In this document: piece after piece, positions 34,001-45,413 of the stretch
How positions within the stretch are numbered: position 1 is the stretch's first letter
How the letters are laid out: each line of letters opens with the position of its first letter
Source of the DNA: Ascochyta rabiei
Lineage: Eukaryota > Ascomycota > Dothideomycetes > Pleosporales > Didymellaceae
Length of the DNA: 64,000 nucleotides
Direction: 5' to 3'
Assembly: GCF_004011695.2 (NCBI RefSeq)
Contig: NC_082405.1
Location: 2,975,001-3,039,000 of the forward strand
The notes under the pieces: generated by a model
Database searches by the model: none
What the model saw: only the letters and a program-made list of their open reading frames with translations
Told to the model about the DNA's origin: nothing
Made by a program: the position numbers and the translations under genes

Positions 34001-37000
34001 AGGACTTCATCAAGAACAACCGCGGCATCAACGACAACGCAGATCTGCCCGAGGACTACCTCCGCGGCATCTACGATGAAATCGCGCACAATGAGATTGT
34101 CCTCAACACCGAGCGAGAGGCGGCTGCAGACAAGGGTTGGGTCGGCCAGCAGCCCGCGGGAGGCCTCGGTCTCGCCAGCATCGGCCAGGCGCTGACGGGC
34201 GGTGCTCGAGACCTGCAGAGGGAAGCCATAGCGCAAGCGTCCGAGGCCATGGCGAACAAGACGGAGCAGCTCTACAAGCAGCTCCTCCGCGCTCAGCGCA
34301 GGACGGCGACTGCGCTGCCCGTGTCCAAGTACATTCCAGCTTCCTCGTCCAAGCACGTCGGCCCCATGTTCGAGGTGACCTGGATGCCGTTCCTGATGGC
34401 CCTCTCTGGCCAGGCCCAAGACCACAACATGGACATTGTCCGGCTGTGCATCGAGGGCATCAAGCTCGCCATTCGCATCTCCTGCCTCTTCGATCTGGAG
34501 GACGCCCGCCAAGCCTTTGTCTCCTTCCTCGCCCGCTTCACCAACCTCTACAACCTGAGCGAGATGAAGGCGAAGAACATGGAGGCGCTCAAGACCCTGA
34601 TCGAGGTCGCACACACAGAGGGCAATCTGCTGAGAGAGTCTTGGCGCGAGATCCTCACCTGTGTCTCGCAGCTGGACCGCTTCCAGCTCATCTCGGCCGG
34701 CATAGACGAGCGCGCGGTGCCTGATGTGTTGAAGTCCAACGCGGGGTCGCAGTCGAAGAAGAACGTCCACGTTGCCGGAAACCGCCGGCGGCAGTCACAC
34801 GCCAACAGCGTGCACTTCTCCGCGGACGTGGCAGAGGAGAGTCGCTCCACCGACATGGTCCGAGGCGTGGACCGCATCTTCACCTGCAGCGCGAATCTAT
34901 CCGGTGAGGCCATTGTCGACTTCGTCAAGGCGCTCGTCCAGGTCAGCTGGCAAGAGATCCAGTCGTCTGGCCAGAGCGAGTCGCCGCGCACCTACAGCCT
35001 GCAGAAGCTGGTCGAGATTAGCGGATACAACATGACTCGCGTGCGCTTCGAGTGGACCAACATCTGGCAAGTGCTGGGCGCCCACTTCAACGAGGTCGGG
35101 TGCCACACCAACACAAACGTCGTCTACTTTGCCCTCAACTCGCTACGACAGCTGTCGATGAAGTTTATGGAGATTGAGGAGCTGCCCGGGTTCAAGTTCC
35201 AGAAAGACTTCCTCAAACCATTCGAGCACATCATCAACAATGCAAGCGTCGTGTCCGTCAAGGACATGGTCCTGCGCTGCCTCATCCAGATGATACAAGC
35301 GCGCGGCGAGAACATCCGATCTGGCTGGAAGACCATGTTCGGCGTCTTCACCGTGGCCGCCAGGGAGCCCTACGGTAAGCTCATCGCCACCGCTCTCCAC
35401 TCGCTTCGCTAACAACACGCAGAGGGCATCGTCAATCTTGCCTTTGAGAACGTCACGCAGGTCTACAACACGCGCTTCGGCGTCGTCATCTCGCAAGGCG
35501 CCTTTGCTGATCTGATCGTCTGTCTGACGGAATTCTCGAAGAACTACAAGTTTCAGAAGAAGTCGCTGCAGGCCATTGAGCTGTTGAAGTCGTCGGTGCC
35601 GAAGATGCTGCGGACCCCAGAGTGCTCGCTGTCGGCTCACGCCGGCTACCTGAAGCACTCCGAAACGGGCTCTTCCATCCCCAAGCAGCCCACCCGACAG
35701 ACGCAGGAAGAGCAGTTCTGGTTCCCGGTCCTGTTCGCCTTCCACGACGTGCTCATGACCGGCGAAGACCTCGAAGTGCGCTCCAGAGCGCTGAGCTACC
35801 TCTTCGACACGCTCATCAGCTACGGCAGCAACTTTCCGCGTGAGTTCTGGGACATGCTCTGGCGACAGCTGCTCTACCCCATCTTCATGGTCCTCAAGTC
35901 CAAGTCGGAGATGACAAAGGTGCTCAACCACGAAGAGCTCTCCGTCTGGCTCTCCACAACCATGATCCAGGCCCTCCGCAACATGATCAAGCTGTTCACG
36001 CACTTTTTCGAGTCGCTCGAGTACATGCTCGACCGCTTCCTCGATCTGCTGGCGCTCTGCATCTGTCAGGAGAACGACACGCTCGCCCGCATCGGCAGCA
36101 ACTGCCTGCAGCAACTCATCCTCCAGAACGTGCAGAAGTTCAAGCCGGAACACTGGAGCCAGATCGTCAAAGCCTTTGTCGATCTCTTCCACCGCACCGA
36201 AGCTTCAGCGCTCTTCTCCGCTGCCACCAGCGGCTCCGCCACGCCTCTCAACGGCGGCCGTAGCCATTCCGATGACGCAAGGTCCATCGCCGAATCTTCC
36301 AACACCGCGCCGGAGACCCCGCCCTCTGAGCAGGAAAACCCGTCCGCCGGGCTCGGCATCAATGGCCTCGACACCCCGCGCCGCCCTTCTCTCGTCACCG
36401 AGGCCACCGCCGGCGATGTTCCCACACGGCAGACCACAGACCTCGAAGACTACCGCCCGGAGGATGGCAACCTGCAGCAACCTCCTGTCGTCGTCACTGC
36501 AGCACGACGCCGGTTCTTCAACCAGATCATCACAAAATGCGTCCTCCAACTCCTCATGATAGAAACCGTGCAGGAGCTCTTCGGTAACGAACTCGTCTAC
36601 TCCAACATCCCATCCGGCGAGCTGCTCCGCCTCATGGCGGTGCTCAAGAAATCCTACCACTTCGCCAAGCGCTTCAACGCCGACCGCGACCTGCGCTCGC
36701 GCCTCTTCCGCGAGGGCTTCATGAAGCAGCCCCCCAACCTCCTCAAGCAAGAGTCGGGCTCCGCCTCTGTTTACGTCGGCATCCTCTTCCGCATGTACCA
36801 CGATACGAGCAGCGACCGCGCCGCCAGCCGCAGCGAGACGGAAAAAGCCCTCATCCCGCTGTGCGAGGACATCATCCAGTCGTACATTGAACTCGACGAG
36901 GAGACGCAGCAGCGAAATATCGTCACCTGGCGGCCGGTCGTCGTCAGCGTGCTCGATGGGTATGCTGGGTTCCCGGACGCTGAATTCGAGCGCCTAACCG

Positions 37001-37200
37001 ATGTGTTTGCACCCTTGATTGTTGGCCTGCTAGGCACTGAGATGGCGACAGACGTCCAGAGGAGCGTGCAGGCGCTGGTCATGCGCGTTTTTGAAAGGAA
37101 GTTGGGCACCGGCCCAGTGAAATTGATGGGCCCCGAGGAGCGGCGCAGGGGCAGCGGCGTCGGGAGTCCAGAGGTAGGGAGAACGCCTCGGCTGCGGTAG
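31030..37200 (+). CDS. SEC7: SEC7-type Arf guanine-nucleotide exchange factor
   Basis: Exons 31030-35374 and 35423-37200 (48 nt intron); 2040 aa, close to yeast Sec7p (about 2009). Residues 1-135 are an acidic, repeat-rich tail. The DCB and HUS regions follow (for example LHMVHTILHNN). The Sec7 catalytic domain spans roughly 847-1030, with FRLPGEAQKIDRFM supplying the glutamate finger (Glu935), then DTAYVLSYSVIMLNVDQHS and KMTPE-like RMTPEDFIKNNRGI. The HDS regions continue to the C terminus, including WKTMFGVFTVAAREPYEGIVN across the intron. The protein activates Arf at the trans-Golgi for coat recruitment. N-terminal repeats are a 24 bp unit (SHETFQET, 31120-31184) and a 15 bp unit (PDTPQ/E, about 31270-31384). 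It appears intact. Confidence 0.96.
31120..31384 (+). repeat. In-frame coding repeats in SEC7 N terminus
   Basis: Two sets: nearly three identical 24 bp copies encoding SHETFQET (31120-31184), and about eight 15 bp copies encoding PDTPE/PDTPQ (about 31270-31384). Both unit lengths are multiples of three, so copy-number change would keep the frame. Confidence 0.92.
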
Positions 37201-40179
37201 AGGAGCGATGGAATCCTTCACTTTTCAGAGTTTTACGATGTAGGGCTGTGTACTATATATACCATCTATCCTATCATCATTACAATTATTATTGTCATCA
37301 TCATCTTATCACCATCATCACCATCATCACCATCATCATTCTTGTTCTTCACACAACTTCTGCACTACTCTACAACCATCTTCCATGCAGGACCTCGCGC
37401 CTTCTGCCACTATACAGATAAACCAGCTCCACTCTGCCCATCTACTCCCCTATACATCAACTCCTTCATGACCTTTTCACTTACTTCCTTCCTTGCGTCC
37501 TTCCTTGCGTCCTTCCTTCAAATCAAGGCGCGTGTCGTGAGGACGAGATCGTGATGCCATGTCATGTGAGGCAACGCATTACGACCTGTCATGGCGGGCG
37601 ACTGGCTCGTTTGTCAAACGGCACGGCGGAGCTGACTCTGTAGCCGAAGCCAGAGAAAACGCAACTTGTACAAAGCCAGGCGATGCACATTTAGAGATTC
37701 GCTGGAGACTATAATGCCAACGCTCATCTCCATTGCTACTCAATCATCGCTACAAAGGCAGTCAGATGGGAACTTTAGCTAGGCCGCCAGCGGTTTTTAC
37801 ACGGTTTCTCGAGGTAGAGGCCGGTTCTTCAGTGTCCTCTTCCTGGAACCTTGTTCTCGAAGACAGCACGAGAAGCGCTGCTGCAGGTGTGTTACCCCTC
37901 TAGTGACAGTTTTCTTAGGCTGCTTGTTATAAAAATACATCCGGTCTAATATATAGAGTCGTCTTATTTTAGTGTTTGAAATTTCTTTAAGACAAGCTTT
38001 TTACAACGTCTTAGGACTATACCTATTTGCGTTGCCATAGTTAACGCTACTAAGCTTAGAGTTGAAATAATTACAGCTACTAGCATTAAGCTACAGAATG
38101 CCATAGACAGGATCTCTATGTAGCACTGCTGTAAGGCCAAAGCTATAAGCCTGGCCGTCTTGTTGTCTATAAAACGCTTACTCAATGCAAAATTTGGTGT
38201 AGGTGAATGCAAGTTTGCGATCATGTGCTTCACTGTGGCCTTGGGGATGGGGCTAGGTGCATGTAGCAGGACGTGCCTGCTATAACAAGCAAGATATCCG
38301 CCTTCAGCCTGAAAATACCTTAGGAGCTGCCTCGCACTTTACTTCTTCCTGATCACAGCGCCTCCACGTCTCCTTCAGCTGATGAACAGATTAAGATAGC
38401 GAGCGTTGACGCTCTTGCCGAGAGGGAAGCCGGTATCAACCACAGACATGAGTCTAAACCGCGTGTGCTGTCATAGATACCGAATAATGACTACCTAGAG
38501 AGGAACAGGTCCAGTCTCTCTGGAAGTATGGCTATCGGCCCTTATCGAGTCTCTACCAGCGTGTGGGATTACTCAAACGGTTCATTTGATACCAGAACCA
38601 ACGCAGAATAAATGGCACAAGCCAGAAAACCTCATCAACTACCTGAGAGGCAGCAAGCTGATGATGCCAGACAGCAGGTTTGACCCTCTGGCTTATGACA
38701 ACAACAGACCAATACAGAGCCACGGTAGCTGAGAACCAAATACCGAATGGCATCAGGCTCCTCTGTCTGGGGTCGCAACATCTCTGTCACCCCCGTTTGC
38801 CCGAAACGGCTACCCTTGTCGAGAGTCTGAATATTCCTGCGGCTATGAATCTTGGAACACCGGCATATCGTACCTGCCCAGTGCACATGGCTCTGAAGTA
38901 GGCTTCGATGACTAAACATGTTCACCACCCACCAGTCACGGTGTTGCGACCATACTTGTCCAGGACATGCCATCTGATTCACTCGGAAGCCAGAGCGAAA
39001 AACCAACGTTGCAGAGTACTATGTTGAAGACAGTCCAGCCAAACGCTTCAGGCATAGCTCCGCTTCCAGTCCTGCTGGTTACGGTGGTCGACACGAGGAT
39101 CTGATTCCCACTACTTCCAACAATGACCACTACACGAGGCCTAGCCTCCAAACCGCCGCGGAAGCAGACAACCCCAGGGCGTTGTTCGATCAGACTCCTG
39201 GCCCCACATCCGCTGGCGCTGTAAGGGAATCTTCCAGAGCAAAAAAAAAAAAAATCCATCTTCGATCCCCTCGACATCCATTTGCGAACAGTACAGCAGA
39301 GGGACGAAGAAATCGTCTCCTGCTTCGGCGCTATCTACTCTGATCAGGCCATGCCAGTCTCAGGTCAGCTACCCGCGACATTCCCTGCGAGTATGCAGCG
39401 CACCCAAGAAGATGGCCCACCGTGGGAGCTCATCGACACAAGCATGCGATGATTCCAACCAGAGACCACCCACCAGATTCCTCGTCTCCGATTCCCCAAG
39501 ACTTGGATTTCCAGTCAGCGACAACGTCGAGGTGTTTCCGTCTCGATCGCGGCTCTTGAGATGCTGGGTCTGGTGATTCTCGGCAACCCAGGAATGGTCA
39601 GAGATGTTGCAAGTCTCGATCGAGCATGTGACGACGGGATAGCAGCATGCTCATGAGGCGACAGAGACGGATGGTTCACGTTGCGCAACGAGTGGCTTTG
39701 TACACCGATACAAAATCTGCCTTGCACGTTTTCCTCGTTGAGTCGGAGCTAGTTGAGTCTCCACGCTTTGGTTGTGTGCAGTTGTAAAAAAATAATTGAG
39801 TAATGAGAAGACCCTGTGGGCATCATGGTGGTTTGTGGGTCGTTGTGTTGTGCAAACAAACAGAGAAACAAAAATAACAACAATCGGCGTCAAAGAATCA
39901 AAGATGCAAAGGTTCATGGCTGACACGCGGGGTGAGTGCATAAAGTTTACGCAATGCGTTGTAGTGGTTTTCATGATTTTACGGTACATCGTGATGCCGT
40001 ACAAAAGTGTAGCGGCTATATGCGTCTTCCGTGTTTGTGAGACTATCGCGTCGCGCATGCCGTTATTTGGCGCCCAAATCTCCAAGGCGCTTGGGAAAAC
40101 CCTTCAGTACGCTGTCGACTAGCCATGTCCTTTACTTGCTCCTTACTCCGAGCTCGTCGTTTACACTCTCACCACCTCT
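37201..40179. other. Gene-poor stretch with microsatellites and probable relics
   Basis: Three kilobases without a convincing intact gene. A CAT/CAC trinucleotide tract occupies about 37306-37339, CCTTCCTTGCGT-type repeats about 37485-37515, and an A14 run 39241-39254. From about 37910 to 38240 the DNA is AT-rich with many TA steps, as in sequence eroded by repeat-induced point mutation. From about 39240 to 39680 a + strand frame without a good start reads like protein but has an internal TGA; it is listed separately. Confidence 0.6.
39244..39655 (+). pseudogene. Possible decayed coding frame
   Basis: One + frame reads IFDPLDIHLRTVQQRDEEIV, then PATFPASMQRTQEDGPPWEL, stops once at TGA (about 39450), and continues with RLRFPKTWISSQRQRRG and MLGLVILGNPGMVRDVASLD to a TGA near 39655. 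The composition is more protein-like than the other frames, but there is no start, no clear introns and no recognised family. It could be a relic of a gene or transposon. Confidence 0.25.
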
Positions 40180-41956
40180 CTACATTCCCGCGCAGATCAC
40201 CTCCTCACTGACCCACATGGTCTGCATCCTCCACCTGGTGATGCAATCGAGATGGTCGTCGTACTCAGTCCAGGTCTCGACGCCAAATTCCTTGTACTGC
40301 TCTTTCGCCCACCTGATATTCTCCGCCCAGTCACTCGTGTCCCAAACCATCGGTTCTGTCAAGCGATACAACTCACGGAACGGCGAGTGGCGGCGCGGCC
40401 CGCCAAAACGGTACGTCGACAGTGCGGAGGCCCAGAGCTCGTCTTCGTTGCGGCATCCGTCTTGTGCGTAGAGGTACACGGTGTACGGGTCGATAATCAT
40501 GCGGTTTGCTGAAAGGGCCGGGGGTGTGAGGTAGAGGGGTAGGCGGTGCTCATATGCGCGGGCCGCGGCCACCATCTCGGGGGTATGGTCCATGAAGGTC
40601 TTGTGAGCAGGTTTTGCGGCTGCGAGGCCAGCGCGGAACTGCTCCATGAGAATGGCGGGAGACTGCTGTTGAATGAATTGACCGGAAGCAAGGCGCCTGC
40701 TGCGTGCGGCAGTGGGTGTGCAAAAGTCCGAGTCGTTGGCAGCTTCGTCGACAATGGGCAGCTTCTCGTCGTCAGACTCGAGCTCTTCGGTAGCTTCAAA
40801 GTCACTCTCCTCCTCCTTGGGCATAGGCGGGACCCGTGAAAGGTTGCGCTTCTTGCGAGGAGTGACGTAGCCCGTATCCATGATCTCGACATCCTAAGCA
40901 TAAAGTTCAGCATGCATGGGTCAGTGGTCGACAGTATCAAAATCGTACCGTAGCATCATCGTTGTCAAAGTAGACTGGCGCCTTCTTGACTCGACCGCTC
41001 CTCCTCCTGCCACCCTCATCATCGTTGCCTTCTTCCATTTCGTCAAATCCGCGCTTTCCTTGTGAGAGTGAAGCGACACCTGTCAACGCGCTTCCTCGTG
41101 CCTCGCGCATGACCTTCTTGGTTTTTCTGGTAGCAGTTCTCTTGTTGCTCTTCTTGGGTTTGGGCTTGGGCTCAGGCGTGGACGTGGACTCGGTGTCGGT
41201 GTCAGAGTCAGTATTAGAGTCGGTGTCAATCTCGGATTCGGTCTTCGCCTTTTTGTTGTACTTTGCAGGCAGTCTACCGGGACCGTGCGCCTTGAAGAGA
41301 GCGTCGTATCGTTTGAAGACTTGTGAGTCAAGGTGAGAGTGAGTGACGAGCAGCGGACCCCCAAGATGCTTCACCAACTTTTCAAAATCGGTAGGAAAGA
41401 GCCACTGCTCTTTTGGGTGCTTGAGAGCGTAGTCAACACAGCGGGTAAGATCAAGTGCATCATGACCTGAAGGATGTTCCTTGATGTGAAGCGCCAAGTC
41501 CTTGAATGAAATGGGGTCAGCCGCGCAGTTACGTGCCAGCTCTACGTCCTTGCCCTTCTGCTTGGTAGAAACGTTCTTGGGGTGTGTAATACGGGGCGGC
41601 CGGAAGTCACCCACGTACAAGCTGTTCTCGTCGTACTCACGATCATTCTCGTACTCATGGCGTGTACCAATCGTCCACTCCTCATGACCAGCGCGACGCA
41701 TAGCGTAATGCATCATGATGGTCGTAGAGTTGGCTTGGTAGTTGGCGCTAGGCATGATCCTCAACTTGTGAAGCAAGTGTGTGACCGTGACAGATCGACC
41801 ACCGTGGTTGACGAATCTGAGGATAACGTCTATCGACTTCAGCCAATGCGGTAGATAGGCAATGATCTCGGCGGCTGTCAAATTGCCTTCAGGGAACGAG
41901 AGGTTCCAGCTAGGACTGCCTGCCCCAAAGGCATTGTTCTTTGCAATCGGCGCCAT
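40180..41956 (-). CDS. Paralogue A of an uncharacterised two-part nuclear-type protein family
   Basis: Exons 41956-40949 and 40893-40180 with a 55 nt intron; 573 aa. No known family is recognised. Part 1 (about residues 20-230) contains NLTAAEIIAYLP, then HEEWTI and the HDALDLTRCVDYAL...WLFPTDFEKLVKHLGGP segment. Then come an acidic Asp/Ser/Thr tract (about 240-258) and a Lys/Arg-rich segment (about 266-285). Part 2 (about 467-573) contains NEDELWASAL, FGGPRRHSPFRELYRLTEP and W-x-x-S-D-W-A-E-N-I-R-W. Both parts recur in the gene on the other side (paralogue B). Basic and acidic tracts suggest a nuclear role. An in-frame Met at 42136 was not used because the Met at 41956 better matches paralogue B. 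Confidence 0.8.
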
Positions 41957-42424
41957 CCTGTCCGCTTTGATATTTAGTAAATCAGTACACACTGTGCGAG
42001 CTACAGCTGCGCTAAAGTGAAGCTTCCGGCTGAAGTTCAAGTAGGAAGGGGGCAAAGGCCTACCTGCAAAGGCCAATTCACTTCCAAAGTGCAGAGCAAA
42101 AAAACCTGGGGTTGCTGTCGTATCCGGACGATCCAAAGAGTGTGCTCAGATTCCAAACGTGCGTAACGACTGGACTGGCCAGGGGTGGAGGAAGAGGTTG
42201 GTGTGGGAGAGGCAGCTAAACGGGAGAGCTTGCGCTCGGGCCACAATACTTTGTTGTGCCTCCAAACAAGGCGTAGCAGCCAGATTGCGCGCGAAAGTTC
42301 CCTCCAAGCACTGACGCTTTCACTGACGCTTTGCCTATCGTCCCTTACAGGCAAGGCCTCCACCGCGATCCGGAGTCCTGCGCGACCATCTCTTTCCGTT
42401 TCTTTTAGCGATCGACTATGCGTC
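41957..42424. promoter_or_regulatory. Shared divergent promoter of paralogues A and B
   Basis: 468 bp between the two head-to-head start codons. No TATA or repeat stands out. The spacing implies that the two genes are controlled from common DNA. Confidence 0.55.
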
Positions 42425-43794
42425 ATGGCGGACCCCAAGCGCAAGGCGTATCGGACCAGATCTGGCTTTGGCGACAATGCGCCTCCGGGTGCCATGTCAT
42501 TCCCTAGCAAAGCGAACTTTACTGCTGTCGAGCTACTCACATTCTTTCCGAACACCATCTATCGCGCCGACGTTATATATCGGATGATCTCGAACAGTGG
42601 CACACGAAAGTCCATCTGGGCGATTGTCAATAGTCATCGTGATCTGGAAAACGAATGGAGCGCCAATTGTTGCGGAGAGGCCATGTATAAGACGATGCAG
42701 AAGGCAGGCTACACACACTGGACCATCAAGAAACACGACCAATGGCATGCCCGTAGAACAACTTCGTGGGACAGAAGTAGTCTGGCGATGGACAACCTTC
42801 AGACAGCGCAGAGAGTGACGGCGAAGGATGTGCTGTTCGAAGACCTTGCTGCAGACGTAAGGATGATGCCAGAAGGAGACGATGCACTGGATCTAACAAG
42901 AATGGTGCAATACTGTGTGCAGAACTCTGAAGGTGGGTGGAGGTACCCAGTAGATTACGAAGAGCTGCTGGAGCTGCTGGGAGGTCCGGCTAAGGTGCGA
43001 GGTGAGAACAGTGATGAAATGGTTTTCAGAAGATGGGAGAACAAAAGACCACCGCCACCCTTACCAAGGCCCGCACTGTCGCTACAAGGGACCGGACTGC
43101 CTGATGCACGGAAGGCGCTGAAGGGGAACAGTCTGGATAAAAGGAGATCAGTTACAAGAACGAGGTTGGGAAGCGTGTCACTGAAGGCAGGTCCCTTGTA
43201 CAAACGCAGGACCGTGAGAGAAGAGAGTGCACAAACGGGACCAGAAGATGCAGCGGATATGGAGGTTGTCGATGTGTCAGAAACAGACGGGAGATACGGC
43301 ACGCCCTATGTGCGACAGCCAGTGAGTGCACCAGCGACGAGCTTTTGTTCAGGGCCTTCGTGTCGTTAGCCAGTCTAGAGGTGGTAATACCGTGCGACCG
43401 CGGCGTGGTGCTGACATGTAGCTAGGCTGAATACGTGCCACCGACACCCTGCATAGTGAGAGCTCCAGCGGCATCGACTCTTGCGCAGGTCTTCCAAGCT
43501 GAAGGCGCTGTTGGAGAGTTTGACTCCTACAACGCGTACGCTTTCGGAGGTCCTCGCCTCACCCCGCCATATCGCTCCCTCGGTCAGATCACACAACCTC
43601 ACCCGTGGGACATCAGCGGATGGGCAGAGAACCTGAGGTGGGCATTTGAGCAGCGGATCCTGTTCGCTCTGAGCTCCCCAGAAGCTTCCACGTGGAACGA
43701 GAGTCCGGAACACATGGCCTGTATCGAGCGCGCGCGGACGCAGCGTATCTGGGCGTCAGATGAGCTGCTCGAGCAGATATTGGAGAGTAATTAG
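42425..43794 (+). CDS. Paralogue B of the uncharacterised family
   Basis: Exons 42425-43321 and 43426-43794 (104 nt intron, phase 0); 421 aa. Part 1 matches paralogue A in order and spacing: NFTAVELLTFFP, THWTI, DDALDLTRMVQYCVQ, then WRYPVDYEELLELLGGP. Part 2 (about residues 325-421) has AYAFGGPRLTPPYRSLGQIT, WDISGWAENLRWAFEQ and a final segment with I-W-A-S-D-E-L like the W-V-S-E-E of A. The acidic linker of A is replaced by a shorter basic region. The second exon continues A's second part, which supports both splice models. Function unknown; probably nuclear or chromatin-associated by composition only. Confidence 0.8.
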
Positions 43795-44582
43795 GACAGA
43801 TAACGCTGCAGATAACTCTTGCTTATCAGATAAATAGGGCAGTAGACATCGCGAGTCGCCCGGAAAAGTCGCTGTCCTCTCCGACAAACTGCGTTGTGGC
43901 AACCGGCGCCCTCTGTTCTTCTGCTGTGCACGGCCTGTGACCCGCGGAGACTATCTCCGGCATATTCAATATACTTGCTGCTAGCTCTTGCATATGTCGT
44001 TGTTACGCTTCGTAGTGCGTTACTTTGTGCACAGTTATCAGCTTCGTGAGTGATGGGGGAAAGAGTGATGGTTTGAAGCCTGAGGTGCGAACAAGCACCA
44101 ACGCCAGGGTTTCAGCTTCACACGCTTTCCCTCCCCGAATCTAGCGTGCAGGATCAACGCCATCCCTGCCGAAACCCACGACGAAACGTTCTCGCAACGA
44201 TTATCGAACAGCACTCCCGCAATGTTTGCAGCACCTGTTTCGTCAGTTTATGCCCTACCTTACATTTTCGCAATGGGATTGTGGCTGGAGCGGTCGAGCG
44301 TGATGTTATGCTGGGGTGGAGTATCATCCTCCCGAATGCTTGGCGTAACAGGATCTGCGACTTAACAGTCACGGGTCTACGCATTGCGTGTCGCACAATC
44401 CAGTCGTTCATTTAAGTGTAGAGGAGCACCCATTCGCGGTCCATTCATCAACCTTCATTCGACACCCTAGGCATCGGCCATTCCATTCTCGAGCAGGACT
44501 CACTACAATACACTCCTTACGACACTTCACGACCAATATTACTATCTTTTAATCGACAAACAACCACAATCAGCCAGCCAAA
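43795..44582. other. Intergenic, promoter of the Met-rich protein gene
   Basis: About 790 bp without a convincing gene; overlapping frames at 44146-44415 (+) and 44154-44411 (-) are mutual shadows. The last 100 bp is a C/A-rich leader ending CAAAATG, typical of fungal start sites. Confidence 0.6.
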
Positions 44583-45011
44583 ATGTACTCAAAGTCTCTC
44601 GCCGCCACTTTCCTGGTTCTCGCACCGCTAGCTCTTGCTCAGTCCGGCATGATATCGAAGCCATCAGCGACCGCTACTGTATCAGATACCGAGGTCGTTA
44701 CAATGATGTGGAACAGCGAAGCTGCCGCCACCGCTGCTGTCACTGCCACAGTTCCTTCTATGGAGTCTGGCATGAGCGGCATGTCGATGGACGCCTCGAT
44801 GACTATGTCTAACGGCAAAGGGATGAGCGGCATGAGCGGCATGAGCGGCATGAGCGGCATGAGCATGACAACAGCCACTGGCAGAGCAATGGCTGGCATG
44901 AACATGACCGGCTCAGCTGGACGAACGGAGGTGATGCCTGGTGCCATGGGCGCTGGATGGGTCGTCATCAGCCTTGGAGCCGGTATTGGCTTCCTTGCAG
45001 GCATGCTATAG
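44583..45011 (+). CDS. Small secreted, methionine-rich, probably GPI-anchored protein
   Basis: Single exon, 142 aa. It has a cleavable signal peptide (residues 1-19, ending LALA), a Thr/Ala/Ser-rich middle, and a block of GMSG/MSM repeats at about residues 60-100 (four consecutive GMS units). The tail is small and polar, and the hydrophobic C terminus (about 20 residues, ending FLAGML) has no charged residue after it, the usual layout of a GPI signal. Methionines spaced MxxM and MxM resemble extracellular copper-binding stretches of Ctr transporters, but the three Ctr membrane helices are absent. A cell-wall or surface role is likely; metal binding is inference only. Confidence 0.75.
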   Translation: MYSKSLAATFLVLAPLALAQSGMISKPSATATVSDTEVVTMMWNSEAAATAAVTATVPSMESGMSGMSMDASMTMSNGKGMSGMSGMSGMSGMSMTTATGRAMAGMNMTGSAGRTEVMPGAMGAGWVVISLGAGIGFLAGML

Positions 45012-45413
45012 GCTGCTGAGAGATGCGCAAGACACACCACCATACCGTAATCACACTTCACGTGGGCCACCTACAAAATCTCTCGGGCCTCGGAGGCGGT
45101 ATCTTCTTCACACGAGCTCAAATGATCAACAATGGAGAAAGATTCACAGAACACTGGAAACAACGCATTGGTGCGAAAACTGGAGCTGTTTGACGATGAT
45201 AGTTTTTGACGCATGGATTCCACAGTCGAATCCAATTATCAAAGAGAAAATCTAAACCCAAATGCCACACCCCAAATAATGTGCACTCTTAACCCCCTTC
45301 ACCACCATCAAGCTGCCATCAGAGTGGCTGCTGCGACGGATTTGCTAAAGTAAGACGTGAACAAAAAAAATCCATAACCCGTGAAGCGTCATACACTGTG
45401 AGAAGTAGCTCAG
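45012..45413. other. Convergent spacer
   Basis: About 400 bp between the stop codons of the Met-rich protein gene (+) and the AT-hook gene (-). No gene, RNA or repeat recognised. Confidence 0.6.

Noticed and set aside
33634..34770. 378-codon minus-strand frame opposite SEC7
   Set aside because: Shadow of the Sec7 catalytic-domain coding strand, with no motifs of its own.
41957..42136. N-terminal extension of paralogue A from Met at 42136
   Set aside because: The extra 60 residues have no counterpart in paralogue B, and the Met at 41956 precedes the shared region at a similar distance.
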